A stretch of DNA of 64,000 nt from contig OY986435.1 in NCBI GenBank assembly GCA_963920525.1, positions 220,564,899 through 220,628,898 on the forward strand, written 5' to 3'. Each line of letters begins with the position of its first letter. Positions within the stretch are counted from its first letter, which is position 1. The position numbers and the translations under genes are program-made. Source of the stretch: Dichetophora obliterata. Taxonomy: Eukaryota; Arthropoda; Insecta; Diptera; Sciomyzidae. The notes under the pieces are model-generated. The model was not told the DNA's origin. It searched no databases and saw nothing but the letters and a program-made list of their open reading frames with translations. Below, piece by piece: positions 33,887 through 45,409 of the stretch.

Positions 33887-34903
33887 CACGGTTGCCACTT
33901 TTGTACAATTGTACCAAATTGGTAAATTTATTTTAACTTGGTACCTTGGTACATTATATTCCGAGTTGGTACATTTTGTAAAAGATTTGCAATTTAACAA
34001 CTTGTTCCAAAAAGCGAAATTTGCTGGCACTGGAGAAATGTTCAGACTTATGTTTAGTGGAACTTGCATTGCATTAAGTTCTGAAAGTTGAAAGTTTACA
34101 TGCTTTTCTTGTCATATATAATAAAATCACATTTTTTGAGACATTTTTTGAGACTTGAGGATTTTTTGTGAGAATTTCAACTAAAGCAGAAAAATACCCC
34201 CAATCAGAAAATTTTTCTTGTTAACAAAAATATTCTAAAGCATATTAAAGACATGTTCGATTTAGGTAGAGAAGACCTTAATGTTTTGAATATATTAATA
34301 TCTTCACTAGTTATGTCAGAAAACAAAATTTCTTTATTGCCATATTTCAATAATTCATATTTCATATGTATTCATTAATTCATATTAAAATATCATATTT
34401 TTATTGTGGCTCAGAGGAATCTTGTTCAGGTTTCAAGTAATAGTTCTTAAAATTGTAATGACGTTAGGAAAATGTTTTTGTATATTGGGAAAAAGTCAGG
34501 GTCGTAAAGAATGGATAGGGGGAAATTTGTTTTTATGATTTTATAATTTTTTTAAATAGTCTTATGTACCTTCCACATAGCTCAGCAACTGCTGAACCAA
34601 TATTTTTGTATTTTAGCCTGATTAAAACTAAGTTTAGAAATATATTAGAATATAAAACACTTAAAATAAAGCTCTCGAAAAATTGTGTGTCGAACGCAAT
34701 GAATCTAGTTATATTTGGCCAGCAAAATAGCTATTTTAATATATTTATTATTTTGTTAATAGCGTATAACATAACTTATTATATTTGGTATGTTTGGTTT
34801 TTGTTCAATTATACTGCAGTAAATTATTATAATAAATGTTATCAAATGAAAAAAATCTGGTAATTTTTTGGTACAAAAAAAAAATAAGCAAGTGGCAACC
34901 GTG
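33887..34903 (+). mobile_element. hAT deletion derivative with 8-bp target duplication
   Basis: Perfect 14-bp inverted ends cacggttgccactt / aagtggcaaccgtg are flanked by agcgccgc at 33879-33886 and 34904-34911. Near the ends ggtacc and ttggtac motifs repeat. A remnant of transposase is present at 34564-34700. It is about 1 kb, well below the size of an autonomous hAT. Confidence 0.93.
34564..34700 (+). pseudogene. hAT transposase dimerisation-domain remnant
   Basis: Reads MYLPHSSATAEPIFLYFSLI, then KTKFRNILEYKTLKIKLS. In the hAT C-terminal dimerisation domain this corresponds to the LPxSSAxxERxFS...IKTxxRNxL pattern, with the E-R-x-F-S box here degenerated to E-P-I-F-L. It is the only coding trace inside the element at 33887-34903 and fixes the sense strand. 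Confidence 0.8.
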
Positions 34904-34911
34904 AGCGCCGC

Positions 34912-37150
34912 ACACTGTAAAGATTTATACCGTGTTCACCCTGCTGGACAGCTTTAACAAGTTTACATACACAACGAAACAAAATTTTGATTTCATTAAT
35001 ACACTCTTACGCTGTCATTTCATGGGAAACAATGAAAGTTATATGTGTTTGTATTTCTAGCTCTTTCGGGGTCAAAAAATATATTCAACAAGAAAAATAA
35101 ACATGCAACACAAAGCGGTGCAGTTGCGGTGCAGTCAGGTTAGGTGTTGGGTTAGACACAACGGCATAGGGAGAGGGGACGATAGCGCACAGCTAAATTT
35201 ATAATTAGTGTGAGCAGTTTAGCTATATAATTTTCTCATTGAAAAAACATGTGTGGCTGAAAGGGATGCCAGATCACACGAATGAGAATCAGAGATGCAA
35301 ACCTTGTGACATTTTGATCACCGCTTGAACAATGGTCACAAGTTTTGTATAAAAAACTTTATATGGACGTATGTAGTAGTTACTGTTCTAGCTGGGCATT
35401 CTCAAGGAAAAAATCTGCTTTTTACAAACTCGAACATGCTTTTTCGAATTTCAGAAGTATCAACTAAACATAGGGTGACACATACAAAAAAGCAGAATAA
35501 AAGTTGCATTAACAGGCATGCTACCAAAGAAGTTATATATGTTAAATATAAGGAAGTGGTGTAGTAGCAGAAAAGTGTGGTATTTTCTATATTGGTGTTG
35601 GTTCACACAAATACAGAAACAATCACAAAGGGCCGCATTCGGTTGTATCGTAAAAGAAGGCCCAAACTGTTAAAGTTTGTTCTTATGCATTAAAATTTTA
35701 GAAACATTTCAAGAATAGCAACAACTCCAATTATCTAAAAAATTTCAAATCGCTCGCAATTGGCTTAGAAGTTATAGGCATCAAACGTTGAAAAAATTGG
35801 ACTAAAAATTTAGCTGATATTTTAAGTTTTCCAACAAAATTAAACTTTATGGGTATCAAAAGGGAGATAATACAAGTATTTATTCAACAAGATATCAAAC
35901 ATAAAAATACATGCATTTAAGATACAACCTTTTTTTACTTAAAATCGCGAGGTTTTTCCAAATTTAATAAAAAAATAAATGTACTAATAGGAGGCCTTCG
36001 GTTGCTGCTTAGGGTTTACAAACCTCAGTAAGTACCACACAGGCTTCTGTGTCTACAGCACTTCTGAATGTAGTTATCTTTTTAATAATTATCTTTTTAA
36101 TGTATTGCTTTCGTAAAAGAGAAACCACTAGTTTTTCAGACAAATTCTAATTATAAAAAAAATTATATCTTAATAAATTCTTATGGAATTCTATATTTGA
36201 CACCTCGTTGAATACATACGTGCATTACCTTTGTTTTAATATCCATAAAGCTTATTTTTGTTGAAAAACTAGAAAAACAGCGAGATTTTTTGGTAATTTT
36301 TCTAAATTTGAAGGTCTATAAATTCTAAACTTCAACTTTAATTACAAATTAAATTAGGCTAATTTTTTAAAATCCCTTTTTTGGGTATTTCTGCCTAGTT
36401 GTTGTGTAAAAATCAGAAAAATTTAACAAACAGGTACTAAATCTGATTCACTATGCTGAAAACAAGAGCGCCCCAAAAATGTATTCAACTGCGAAAAATG
36501 ACTGCGCTCCTGTAGCAGTGTATGTGTTTTGACAGATGTGGTTTGATCAAACTGGCGGAAAATCAACGGGGTCTAAATTGAATTTTTAAACCATTTTTAA
36601 TTAGAAATATGTACATTTCTAACACAAATAAGTTAAAAAAATATCGTTAGAAACTAAATAAAGCACTTTTGTTAAAAGAATTCAAACCGTATGGACATAT
36701 TTACCTGTTTTAGCAGTGAAAAATGCTTAAAATATATTTATTTTCAACTTTTTTGCTGAGGAGTCTTCCTATCAGATGCCAGGGTTCTCATAAATGTTAA
36801 AAAACACACTCTTTCTCGCTCGCACAATTTACGAATGGTGCGACAGTTCACGTACAGTGTATGTGTAAGCAACACCATTTCCTTATATTTTACTTCTTTG
36901 CATGCTACACAGGCCAGTATACTGGCTCTGTAGTTCGAAAAACTCAATACATTCACACTTTTGTACATATACACTCACACTGGATTCACTTTCACGCCAC
37001 TTTCATTGCTACTGGCAACGAAATTTCAGAGCCAGTGGATTTTGACAGCAGCGGCCAGTGAATATCAAAAAGGGGATATCAGTGCTGTTTTTAATTACTT
37101 TTGGATGATTTATTTTGGGTTTTCGTCGATTTCGTACAGGAAGCAACACT
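34912..37150. other. Non-coding stretch, no gene recognised
   Basis: AT-rich, with short chance frames only. The block around 35695-35800 resembles sequence near 29090-29260 (caatttggcttagaagttat-like and aaaattgga-like segments followed by ccaacaaaa), suggesting an unclassified dispersed repeat that also appears near 15880-15970. Confidence 0.5.
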
Positions 37151-37152
37151 AA

Positions 37153-37431
37153 GGGTATTCACGATTCAGTGCACTTGCCTGTGCAGTTGAGGACTTGAGG
37201 ACTTGTGTACTTTACAAAAACAAAATGTACTTACGTCAAAAATCTACACAAGTGCTTTTCTACTATTGCCTTAAATTTGAGGACTTGAGCAGTTGCGCAC
37301 TTGTGTGCATTGAAAAATGTTGACAGCTTTGAAATGGTGATGGTGGTGTGTTCACGAAAAACTAACAGCAGAACTACACAAGTCCTCAATCCTCAATTGC
37401 ACAGGCAAGTGCACTGAATCGTAAATACTCC
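37153..37431. mobile_element. TIR element, about 60-bp ends
   Basis: Left acgattcagtgcacttgcct and right inverse aggcaagtgcactgaatcgt, each continuing with gacttgaggacttgtg-type repeats. No coding content. Confidence 0.85.
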
Positions 37432-37527
37432 TATAGAGTTTCGAGGTATACTCGATGCCAAAGTATTCGTTACCAAAAAGTATCGAGTTTACCCATCACT
37501 ATTGGACTGAAGTGGGAAAAAGAAATG

Positions 37528-37688
37528 ACCCGTTTTTCATTAGGCAATAATTGCCTTCGTCGCAAGCAGTTCGTCGATTATTCGCAGGCATTCGGGTTGA
37601 AAGGAGACTTTCGTCAGCCTCCTTATGCTTGCGAATAACCCACAAACTGCTTGCGGCGAAGGCAATTATTGCCTAATGAAAAAGGGCT
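37528..37688. mobile_element. Palindromic MITE (about 160 bp)
   Basis: Arms tttttcattaggcaataatt and aattattgcctaatgaaaaa, continuing with gccttcgtcgcaagcagtt and its inverse. A short unpaired centre lies near 37595-37620. Confidence 0.85.
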
Positions 37689-37866
37689 CAATGCAAAAGA
37701 GTTGAATGTTGTTGTTGGTCAAAAATCTAGATCAAATTTGGAAGTTATTAAAAAAAAAACGCGGGTTACACTTGTCATCGTTTATGCCAGCTGTTACGGA
37801 AACTAATGTTATTGTATGTTAGGACTCATACTAAACTTAAAAGAAGCCAAATTGTCTGCTAGAAAC

Positions 37867-37979
37867 TGGGGCCGAATTGCAGCATCCGTGATCGAGTAAA
37901 ATTGTACAAGATTGATAGGCAATTGTCTCTTAGTGCCCTTCGTAATTTTTCTCGATCACGGATCCTGTAATTCACCCCC
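37867..37979. mobile_element. Palindromic MITE, second family
   Basis: Arms gccgaattgcagcatccgtg and cacggatcctgtaattcacc (inverse). The same family is complete at 50186-50296 and half-present near 14905-14945. Confidence 0.8.
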
Positions 37980-38012
37980 TGGTTAAAAGGGATGCCCCAG
38001 AGGAGTCTTTAA

Positions 38013-39810
38013 GTTAATCATAATCTTCTTTTGCAAAAACTCCACCTTATTGGGTTTCCTGTCACATTATTAAATTGGATAAATTCATATTTATTTAGAC
38101 GTACCCAAAAGGTTTTATATAAGAATTCTCTTTCAAAAAGTATTTCGGTCACTTCTGGCGTTCCTCAGGGCAGTCATCTTGGACCGGTTTTGTTTTTATT
38201 ATTCATTAATGATCTTCCTTCGGTAATAAAACACAGTAACGTCTTAATGTACGCTGACGACGTGAAACTTTTTCTTTGTTACAAATCACCCGAAGAACGA
38301 CATCTTTTACAATCTGATCTAAATAGACTTGTGGACTGGTGTAGCTTAAATATATTAAATCTCAACTTAAAAAAATGTAAGCAAATGACATTCTCGCGAA
38401 GATCTGCTAGTAACATAAATTACACTATAAATAAAACTAACTTAGAAATAGTTTCCAGTTTTCTCGATCTTGGTGTTATTATGGATTCAAAACTTCGCTT
38501 CAATCTCCACGTTAATATGGTGATAAATAAGGTAAGAGGAGTCCTTGGATTCATTAAAAGATGGGCTAAAGAATTCAGTGATCCCTTTACTACTAAATTA
38601 TTATATATCTCTCTCGTAAGGCCAATTCTTGAATATGCATCAGTTGTATGGAACCCACAATATAATGTCTACATCGACGCCATAGAATCCGTTCAAAAAC
38701 AGTTTTTACTTTATGCTTTACGTCATAGTCGTTGGAACCCCATTATTATGCTTCCATCGTATGAAATACGTCTTAAAATTATTTTGCTGCCTTCCCTAAG
38801 AAGCAGAAGAATGATGCTTAATGTCATGTTTCTGTATAAATTACTTCGTGGCGAGATTAATTCGGAATATCTCATCTCAGCTCTAAATTTTAACATCCCA
38901 AGGAGAGGAAGTAGACATTTTCTGTTTTTCAAGTTGAGTCAGTGCAGTTCTAATTACGATCTTCATGAACCTTTACGACGATGTATGTGCAGTGATTTCA
39001 ATGATAACTTCAACATGATTTTTCAGATTCGGTAGGCGTCTTAAAACGGAAAATTAGATAACATTTAAAAAATTAAATCAATTTAACTTCATACTATTAT
39101 ACCTAACGCAGTTTTATAACAATATAATATTGGTAATTGAGATTGTTCTGTTTCTCTTTTTTGTCTCGATATTATGTTTTATAAAGTAAGCACCATCAAA
39201 TATGAATCGTTTTTAAAACTTACTTTTTAATTATTCCATAATTTAATTTTTAATCGAATTGGGACTTACGTGCTCACGTGGTTTCCTGATTTGAAATTAG
39301 ACTGAACTCACACTATCACCTGGATTGGTCTGCCAGAGTATATCTCTTTTCCATACAAGTTTATGTCTGCGTTGGCCCAAATGCATATCTAACTAATTGG
39401 GATTTTGATTCGGCGGATATGAGATTTATCTCATTTCCACGTAGGTCCTTGGGTTGGACAATGGCCGCAAACCAGTTAAAATGAGTTTAGTGTTTTTGAT
39501 TGTTTTTCGGGTACCTTAAATTGATAATTACTATTATTTAATTCGATGTTGCTTATTTATATAGAATCAAGTATACTTAAATACGCGTTTATATATATTC
39601 AATTTTTAAATTCCGCTGAAAAGCCAATTAATGTGCTTAGTGGAAAATCCTAATTGCCAATAGGGGGTATGTTTTAGTACGTAGATGCATTCTGTCTGTC
39701 CCGGCTGATTCGGGCAGATTTTAGAATGTGAATCGTGCATGCGTATAGGACGGGTATACGTATCTTTGGAAGATTTCATACCTCCGGGCGAATAAAAAAA
39801 AAAAAAAAAA
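38013..39810 (+). mobile_element. Inverted 3' half of a LINE (reverse transcriptase C-part and poly(A))
   Basis: The open frame to 39035 encodes the second half of a non-LTR reverse transcriptase: NHNLLLQKLHLIGFP, SVTSGVPQGSHLGPVLFLLF, LMYADDVKLFL (catalytic YADD), and the thumb/C-terminal region with LVRPILEYASVVWNP. Then comes about 760 bp of 3' UTR and a 17-base A run (39794-39810). Similarity starts abruptly at gttaatcat (38013), the residue at which the minus-strand half (39811-42416) stops. The clade is Jockey/CR1-like by its motifs. Start and end of translation are not real ones; this is half of ORF2. Confidence 0.88.
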
Positions 39811-42416
39811 CACTGTCGAAAGCTTTGCTAAAGTCCGTATAAATAACATCAGTCTGCAGTCCCAAAGTAAAACCATTTATAACACGCGTAGTAAACTCTA
39901 AGAGGTTTGTTGTAGTGGACTTACCCTTCAGAAAACCATGTTGAAAGACAGAAATGGTGGAAGACACGGAGTGGGTTAATTGATCAGATATGATTTTCTC
40001 AAATAACTTAGGGATTGCACTTAATTTTGCAATTCCTCGATAGTTAGAAACATCTATCTTGGAGCCAGATTTATGAAGGGGTATAATATAAGAATCCTTC
40101 CATATAATAGGAAAATAACCACTATGCAAGGAAATATTAAAAATGTTTGCTAGAGGAGTACACAGGTTTGTAGCACATTGCTTTAAAATACAGCTTGGAA
40201 TTTTATCAGAGCCGGTCGTAAAAGAAGATTTTACTTGTCGAAGATAACTCATGACAATATTTGGGTCTATTACAGGAGTTTCAAAAGAGTTAACTGGCGG
40301 GAGAAAAGGATACACCGTGCTAGTATTAAAAGGTATATCGGAGTAAGTTGATTTAATGAAGTTTGCAAACATGTTAGAAAGCACATTGTCACAAGATGAT
40401 TCTTCCTGATTGAATTTCATAAGGGGTGGAAAACTAGAGGCTTTACGTTTTGAGTTAACAAAACTATATAAAAGTTTTGGATCATCTTTAAATTGAGATT
40501 TTATATTAATTATATAAGCAGAATAGCATTGTTTATTTAATAGTTGATATCTATAACGACAAGAAGAACAGGAAGCAAAGGCTAAACTAGAACCAGATAT
40601 TTTATATTTTTTAAATAAACGATTTTTAAAATTTTTAAGTGCCTTTAGATCATTTGTTAGCCAGGGTGGATTTAAAGGATTGGAGAAACACTTTTTTTTT
40701 GGGACGGACAATAAGAAACACCTTTGCAGAGTATCATTGAAAAACTGTACAGAAGATTCGACGTCATAATATGAATATGATGTTCCTCTAGTTAAAATTG
40801 GAGACCAATCAGTCTGCGAAAGTAAGGAATTAAGTTTTACATAGTCCGTTTTCTTAAAAATATAAACTTTTTTATTTCGCGCATCAGAAGTTACTTTATC
40901 TTCTTTTTCGTGGGGGAGTAAAATTGTTATTTCAAGAGTTGGATGATGTACATCTTCTGGAAGAGATACGGGATTCGAACAATGGAGATTAACAGTAGTG
41001 CATCTATCTACAAATACAAGGTCTAGGGTTCTGTGGTTTATATTTAAAATATCATTGACTTGTTGAAGACACAGATCAGACAGCTTATCTAAGAAGTCAT
41101 TTATCCAATCACTATTGGAAACAGGAGTAAGAAATTAAGAGTAGTCAGACGATCTCCAAGTCACAAAAGGTAGGTTAAAATCACCCAGCTCAATAAGAAC
41201 GTCTTTATTTTTTAACAAATTATGAACTTTTTCGATGGCGTGTAAGTGTTTTAAATACATTGTTAAGTCACGTTTAAAAGGAATGTAAGAGCAGGTAACA
41301 TAAATAATACTATTATTTAATTTAACTGCAATATCGGAAAGTTTGGAAAGTTTGGAGTTAAGACACCTGACATTTTGATACACAAGCTCTGATTTAGACT
41401 TGCGGTTTATTAATCGTTTTTTGGATGAGATTCAGGGCTATTTCAGGGACGCGGCAAATGTCCAACATTTACCGGTCTTGGATTGCTTATAAATTCAAAT
41501 TGTGTGCGTACAATTGTGTTAAGCGGCCAAAAGTTTACATCAACTATAGAATTAAATAAATTTTCAGGAAATGTTAATCTAAAAGAAGTAATCGATCTTA
41601 CATTTGAATATTTGAATTTATGAACCGAAAGATGCAAGGAACAATTCAACTTTGATTGAATGAAAATATCTATATCAACCTCTGTTGTATCCGCAGCTAA
41701 GCGAGAAACAAAGATTGATTTAGTTGGTGGAATTGCAATGATTGGCTTAGGTGGAACAGAAACCTGAGAAGTAAGAGGAACAACCTGGGAATCGACCAAA
41801 GTTGGTGAAAGAGAAACCGTTTGGGCATAAGACATGACTGGCAATGAAGGTGGAGGTGCCAGCACTGGCAAAGGAGCAGAAATCGATATGTTTGGTGTAT
41901 TCGAAGTAGAAGTTAAAATAGGTGGAGGGGCTGTTATACCACCAATGTCCATGTCATCAGCAATGTCATGTACAGAAGAATGTAGAGTCGGAGTTGAATC
42001 CGTTTTTTGCTTACTACGCAAAGACATGTGTTTTTTCCTTTTGGGAGAAGGAATTGACTTTTCAATATATTTAAAATCGTCGAAAAGAGACTGATATTTA
42101 AAAAATTTTGCAGAAAGCGAAGAAGTTCCTTACTTATTTCAGAGAAGCCTTGCTTTGTCTGCTTAAAAAGCTTGTAGAAGTTGATGTCAGCCAATCTACA
42201 TTTCTCGCAAGACCAACGCAACCCTTTACCTTCCTCAATACAATCCGCAACTCGGCTTGTCACGCCTGCACATTTGATATGAACAGCATTATCACATAAC
42301 CAGCATGATAAAAGCCGCTCAGTTTCACCCCTTACAGAGCAGCCAGGCTTAGCACAAATCATATTAAAATAATGCAGATAAAATGACGAAAATAAGGCAA
42401 AAAAAAAACACTGCAC
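39811..42416 (-). mobile_element. 5' half of the same LINE (PHD/ORF1, endonuclease, reverse transcriptase N-part)
   Basis: Reading the minus strand: ORF1 (42362-41443, one frameshift near 42070) starts with a PHD-like finger, CAKPGCSVRGETERLLSCWL and DNAVHIKCAG...CEKCR. A Pro/Ser-rich linker and a C-terminal domain containing SIFVSRLAADTTEVDIDIFI follow. ORF2 then gives endonuclease pieces (YQNVRCLNSKLSKLSD, ELGDFNLPFVTW, LDLVFVDR; part of the middle is missing and there is one TAA after SSDYS near 41101). The reverse transcriptase fingers and palm follow: PPWLTNDLKALKNFK, SGSKIDVSNYRGIAKL, FQHGFLKGKSTTTNLLEF and finally YTDFSKAFDSV at 39811. The frame then runs into the T run (A tail of the other half). 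Confidence 0.88.
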
Positions 42417-42904
42417 TTAAATGACAAGCAACAATTTTAACAAATTTTATCAGTAAGAATAAAAAGAATAAAAAAAGAAAAATTAGCTTTGTAACCACCC
42501 TGTACTAAAAGTGCCTAAAAGTATACAGCGATTAACATAAGCAAGTAGCAATAATTAAAATGCAATTGATGCACAACTGCTAATGTAAAAATGAGACAAA
42601 TAATCAAACAACAGAAACAAGCGAATATGAATGTAAACACAAAACTCAAAAACTTAGCTTCCACAGCTTATGAAAAAAAAAATTTGTCAGAAACAAATTT
42701 TATTTTTCTTCTTTAATAGAATTAAGTGAAAAAATAAACAAAAATTACAAAAACCTGATTGGAGAACGTCCTCAAATGTCCCAAAAAGGACAAGTTTACA
42801 CAGAAATTAGTTTTAAATATTCAAACACACTGGATTAACTTAAAAATTTTCGCAGCTAAGTTAACAATCTGTTTACAACGAGAGTTGATTGAGAACGAGT
42901 CTTG
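42417..42904. other. Non-coding stretch
   Basis: AT-rich with several a-runs. Probably holds the 5' UTR or flank of the split LINE. Nothing else recognised. Confidence 0.5.
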
Positions 42905-42914
42905 ACTTACAATA

Positions 42915-43297
42915 TTTGATTGCATGCGAACTGTCAAATTGAATTTCATGATATATATCTCAAGTGTAGACCACTCATATCATGAAATTGTTCATATCAT
43001 TAATTTTATCACTTGAAATATTTCTTGAGATATATTTTATGAGATGAGCTGTCACATTTCAGAAAAATATGTAAGTGTATTCATTTTTAAGAACTTTTCA
43101 AGCAAAAAATATTGCAGAAGCATTAAAAGAGTGAAAAAAAACATAAAATGGAATGGCAAATGGAAGAAATTATTAATTTAATAAATTTTTACAAACAATT
43201 CCAAACTGAAATTTGATGAGATGAAGTGCACACCTAAATATTATAGCATGAAATTTGGATATATGAAATTCAATTTGACAGTTCGCATGCAATCAAA
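42915..43297. mobile_element. MITE, 35-bp TIRs, TA target duplication
   Basis: Left tttgattgcatgcgaactgt and right inverse acagttcgcatgcaatcaaa, extended by tcaaattgaatttcat and its inverse. TA at 42913-42914 and 43298-43299. Removing it joins acttacaa-ta-tttgagcc, which restores the terminal repeat of the 42905-45142 element. Confidence 0.85.
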
Positions 43298-44249
43298 TAT
43301 TTGAGCCTATTCGGAATCTTTTATGAAAAAATTTTGTTATGATTTCCCATACAAATTTTTAAGCTGTCAAAAAATCTGTTACGAAACCTGAATTGGTATT
43401 CTGCACGACAATCTTTTATGAAATTTGTTATAAATCATAGCAGATTTTTCGAACTGTCAGCAAATCTTTTACAAAATCTTTTCTACATCAGAGTCGTGGC
43501 AGTAAGCTAAATTACAAATTCGAAAAAAAATAAAAATAAATTAAGCTTCGATGGCGACGAAAAAACTTAAAAACAAAAACAACAAAATGAGCACACTGAG
43601 CTAATATCTCTTTAAAAAAAAATTCCAAAAATAGGGTTTAAGCATTTGACGAGGCCCAGTAAATCAAAAAATAAAACGATTCCAAACAAGTAATATTAAA
43701 AATACTTCAACAAAAAACTCGTCACCGCTACGAGAAAATACCAACAAAAACACACAGCAGCAATTACATTGATAGCTAGCTTTCGACGCGAGCAAACAAC
43801 AACAATACCATGTACATAATTCCTCGAATTACAACACACACGGAAATATTGAAGTTGTTGTAAGTGAGCTAAAAGAGCTATGGGATTTACAACTCTTTTC
43901 TACATGACAAAATCTGCTATGAAATCTGTTATGAAACACAACAGAATAACATATAAATTTTTCTGCCTTTTATTCTAACGAATTTCAATAAATTTAATAA
44001 GTCAAGCTAAATCAGATTGTTTTGTGTTTCGTTATGTTTCATTTATGAAACGAAGACTTCGAAGACTAAAAAAATAACTTTAATCCGTGTAGTTTTTTTT
44101 TTAAATTGCATGTAAAATGTATTTTCTATTTTTGAACAATCATTTATAATTTTTATTATAGGTCTTTCTAAATAAAAAATTATTAATGTTTGTATATGTA
44201 AAAAATGCAGCATTTAAAATTACATAAATGTCAAGCTGACTTATATCTA

Positions 44250-44805
44250 GAAAGGAATTAGTTAAACTTTCTGGAGTTCCAGATTTTGCTGCATCTTTGG
44301 TTTTTAATAACGATATCGGCGTTCACCGCCCCCACAACGAAAGGTTCCTTTGGATTTATTCTACTGTACTATTGTAGAAGTCGTTTGGTAGGATGAGCTA
44401 CTTTCATCGCCACCGTGCAGCATCTTTGATGTTTCCTTTGGAATTTCCAGATATGGTTACCACCTTTGTACCCTTATCTTAATCAACGCTTACATTATAA
44501 TCAGATGGTATTGTCTGAATTTTAGATCCTGCGCATCCAATAATTGTACATACACAATCAGAACGCACATCTAGTTGTTCGGTAGTCATAATTGCGTCCA
44601 CCACCACCATTCCTTTGACCACGGCGATTGCGATCATCATGCTCGTCTCCCCGTTGTTCCTTACGTTTGAAACTTGCACGGGCACCTCTGTCCCTTTCGC
44701 TACCACCTTCACCATAACTGCATCCGTCACGATTTTTATTTTAAACTTGAGCTCCTGCTATCATTGTAAACGGTCCTCTTAGTCCGACATTGTTTTAAAA
44801 CAAGC
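44250..44805 (-). pseudogene. Broken KH/RGG RNA-binding protein gene copy
   Basis: From an ATG near 44797 the minus strand reads MSD then a stop. In a second frame it shows an Arg/Gly-rich stretch, RDRGARASFKRKEQRGDEHD followed by DRNRRGQRNGGGG. In a third it shows the core of a KH domain: LDVRSDCVCTIIGCAGSKI, with the usual GxxG loop changed to G-C-A-G, then SDYNVSVD, a stop, DKGTKVVTISGNSKGNIKDA. Frame shifts and stops show it is dead. No introns are visible, so it may be a processed copy. The parent gene was not identified. Confidence 0.55.
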
Positions 44806-45409
44806 AATTTAATCAAAATGGCTATGCTAGTTTGCAATGCTAATGCGCGACACTTCTTTAATGCTAATTTTGCAAAAATATTTGCAACTCACATGTTAAC
44901 AGCGACAACTTCAACTTGCGTTGTTTTCTTTAATTTATTGACAGCAATCAGCTGTTTCATACCAGAAGTTAACGGAATTGTAATATATTTTTGTTTTCGA
45001 AGATTGATAACAGGGTACCATAAAAGATCGAAAGGCAGAATACCAATTTTAGCAGATCTTTTATGGTCGGCATCTTTTATGATCAATAACAGAAAATTCA
45101 TAACAGAATAACAGATTTGGCAGAATAGACTCAATTGTAAGTGGAGACAGTGTGTAAACGGAGACTACTTTAATTGTGTATTTCATAAAACGTATTCAAA
45201 ATGTTACGAATGTTTTTACTTGTGCAACACTGTGCCAAATATTTGCCAACAATTCACAATAGATTACTGTTTAAATACAACTGACTATTTTTTGTTGCTT
45301 TCCTAGTTTTGTTTCCATATTATTTTTATATATTGCTGTTAAATTAAAAATTTACCGTAAATAAAACTTTATAGTTTCTAGACAAGGTTATTAAACCATT
45401 TCATGTACA

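Larger units (their letters stand above)
42905..45142. mobile_element. TIR element (about 2.2 kb) with captured gene fragment
   Basis: Left end acttacaa followed, after a nested MITE, by tttgagcctattcgg; right end the inverse of agaatagactcaattgtaagt. Subterminal repeats such as aatcttttatga, ctgttatgaaa and attctg recur near both ends. No transposase was recognised. Inside, on the minus strand, is a broken KH-domain gene copy (44250-44805). A target duplication was not identified. Confidence 0.5.

Noticed and set aside
35325..35564. 79-codon plus-strand reading frame
   Set aside because: No family features, AT-rich setting, no splice or regulatory context; likely chance.
41834..42299. Plus-strand reading frames over the LINE ORF1
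   Set aside because: They are the antisense of a recognisable PHD/ORF1 region.
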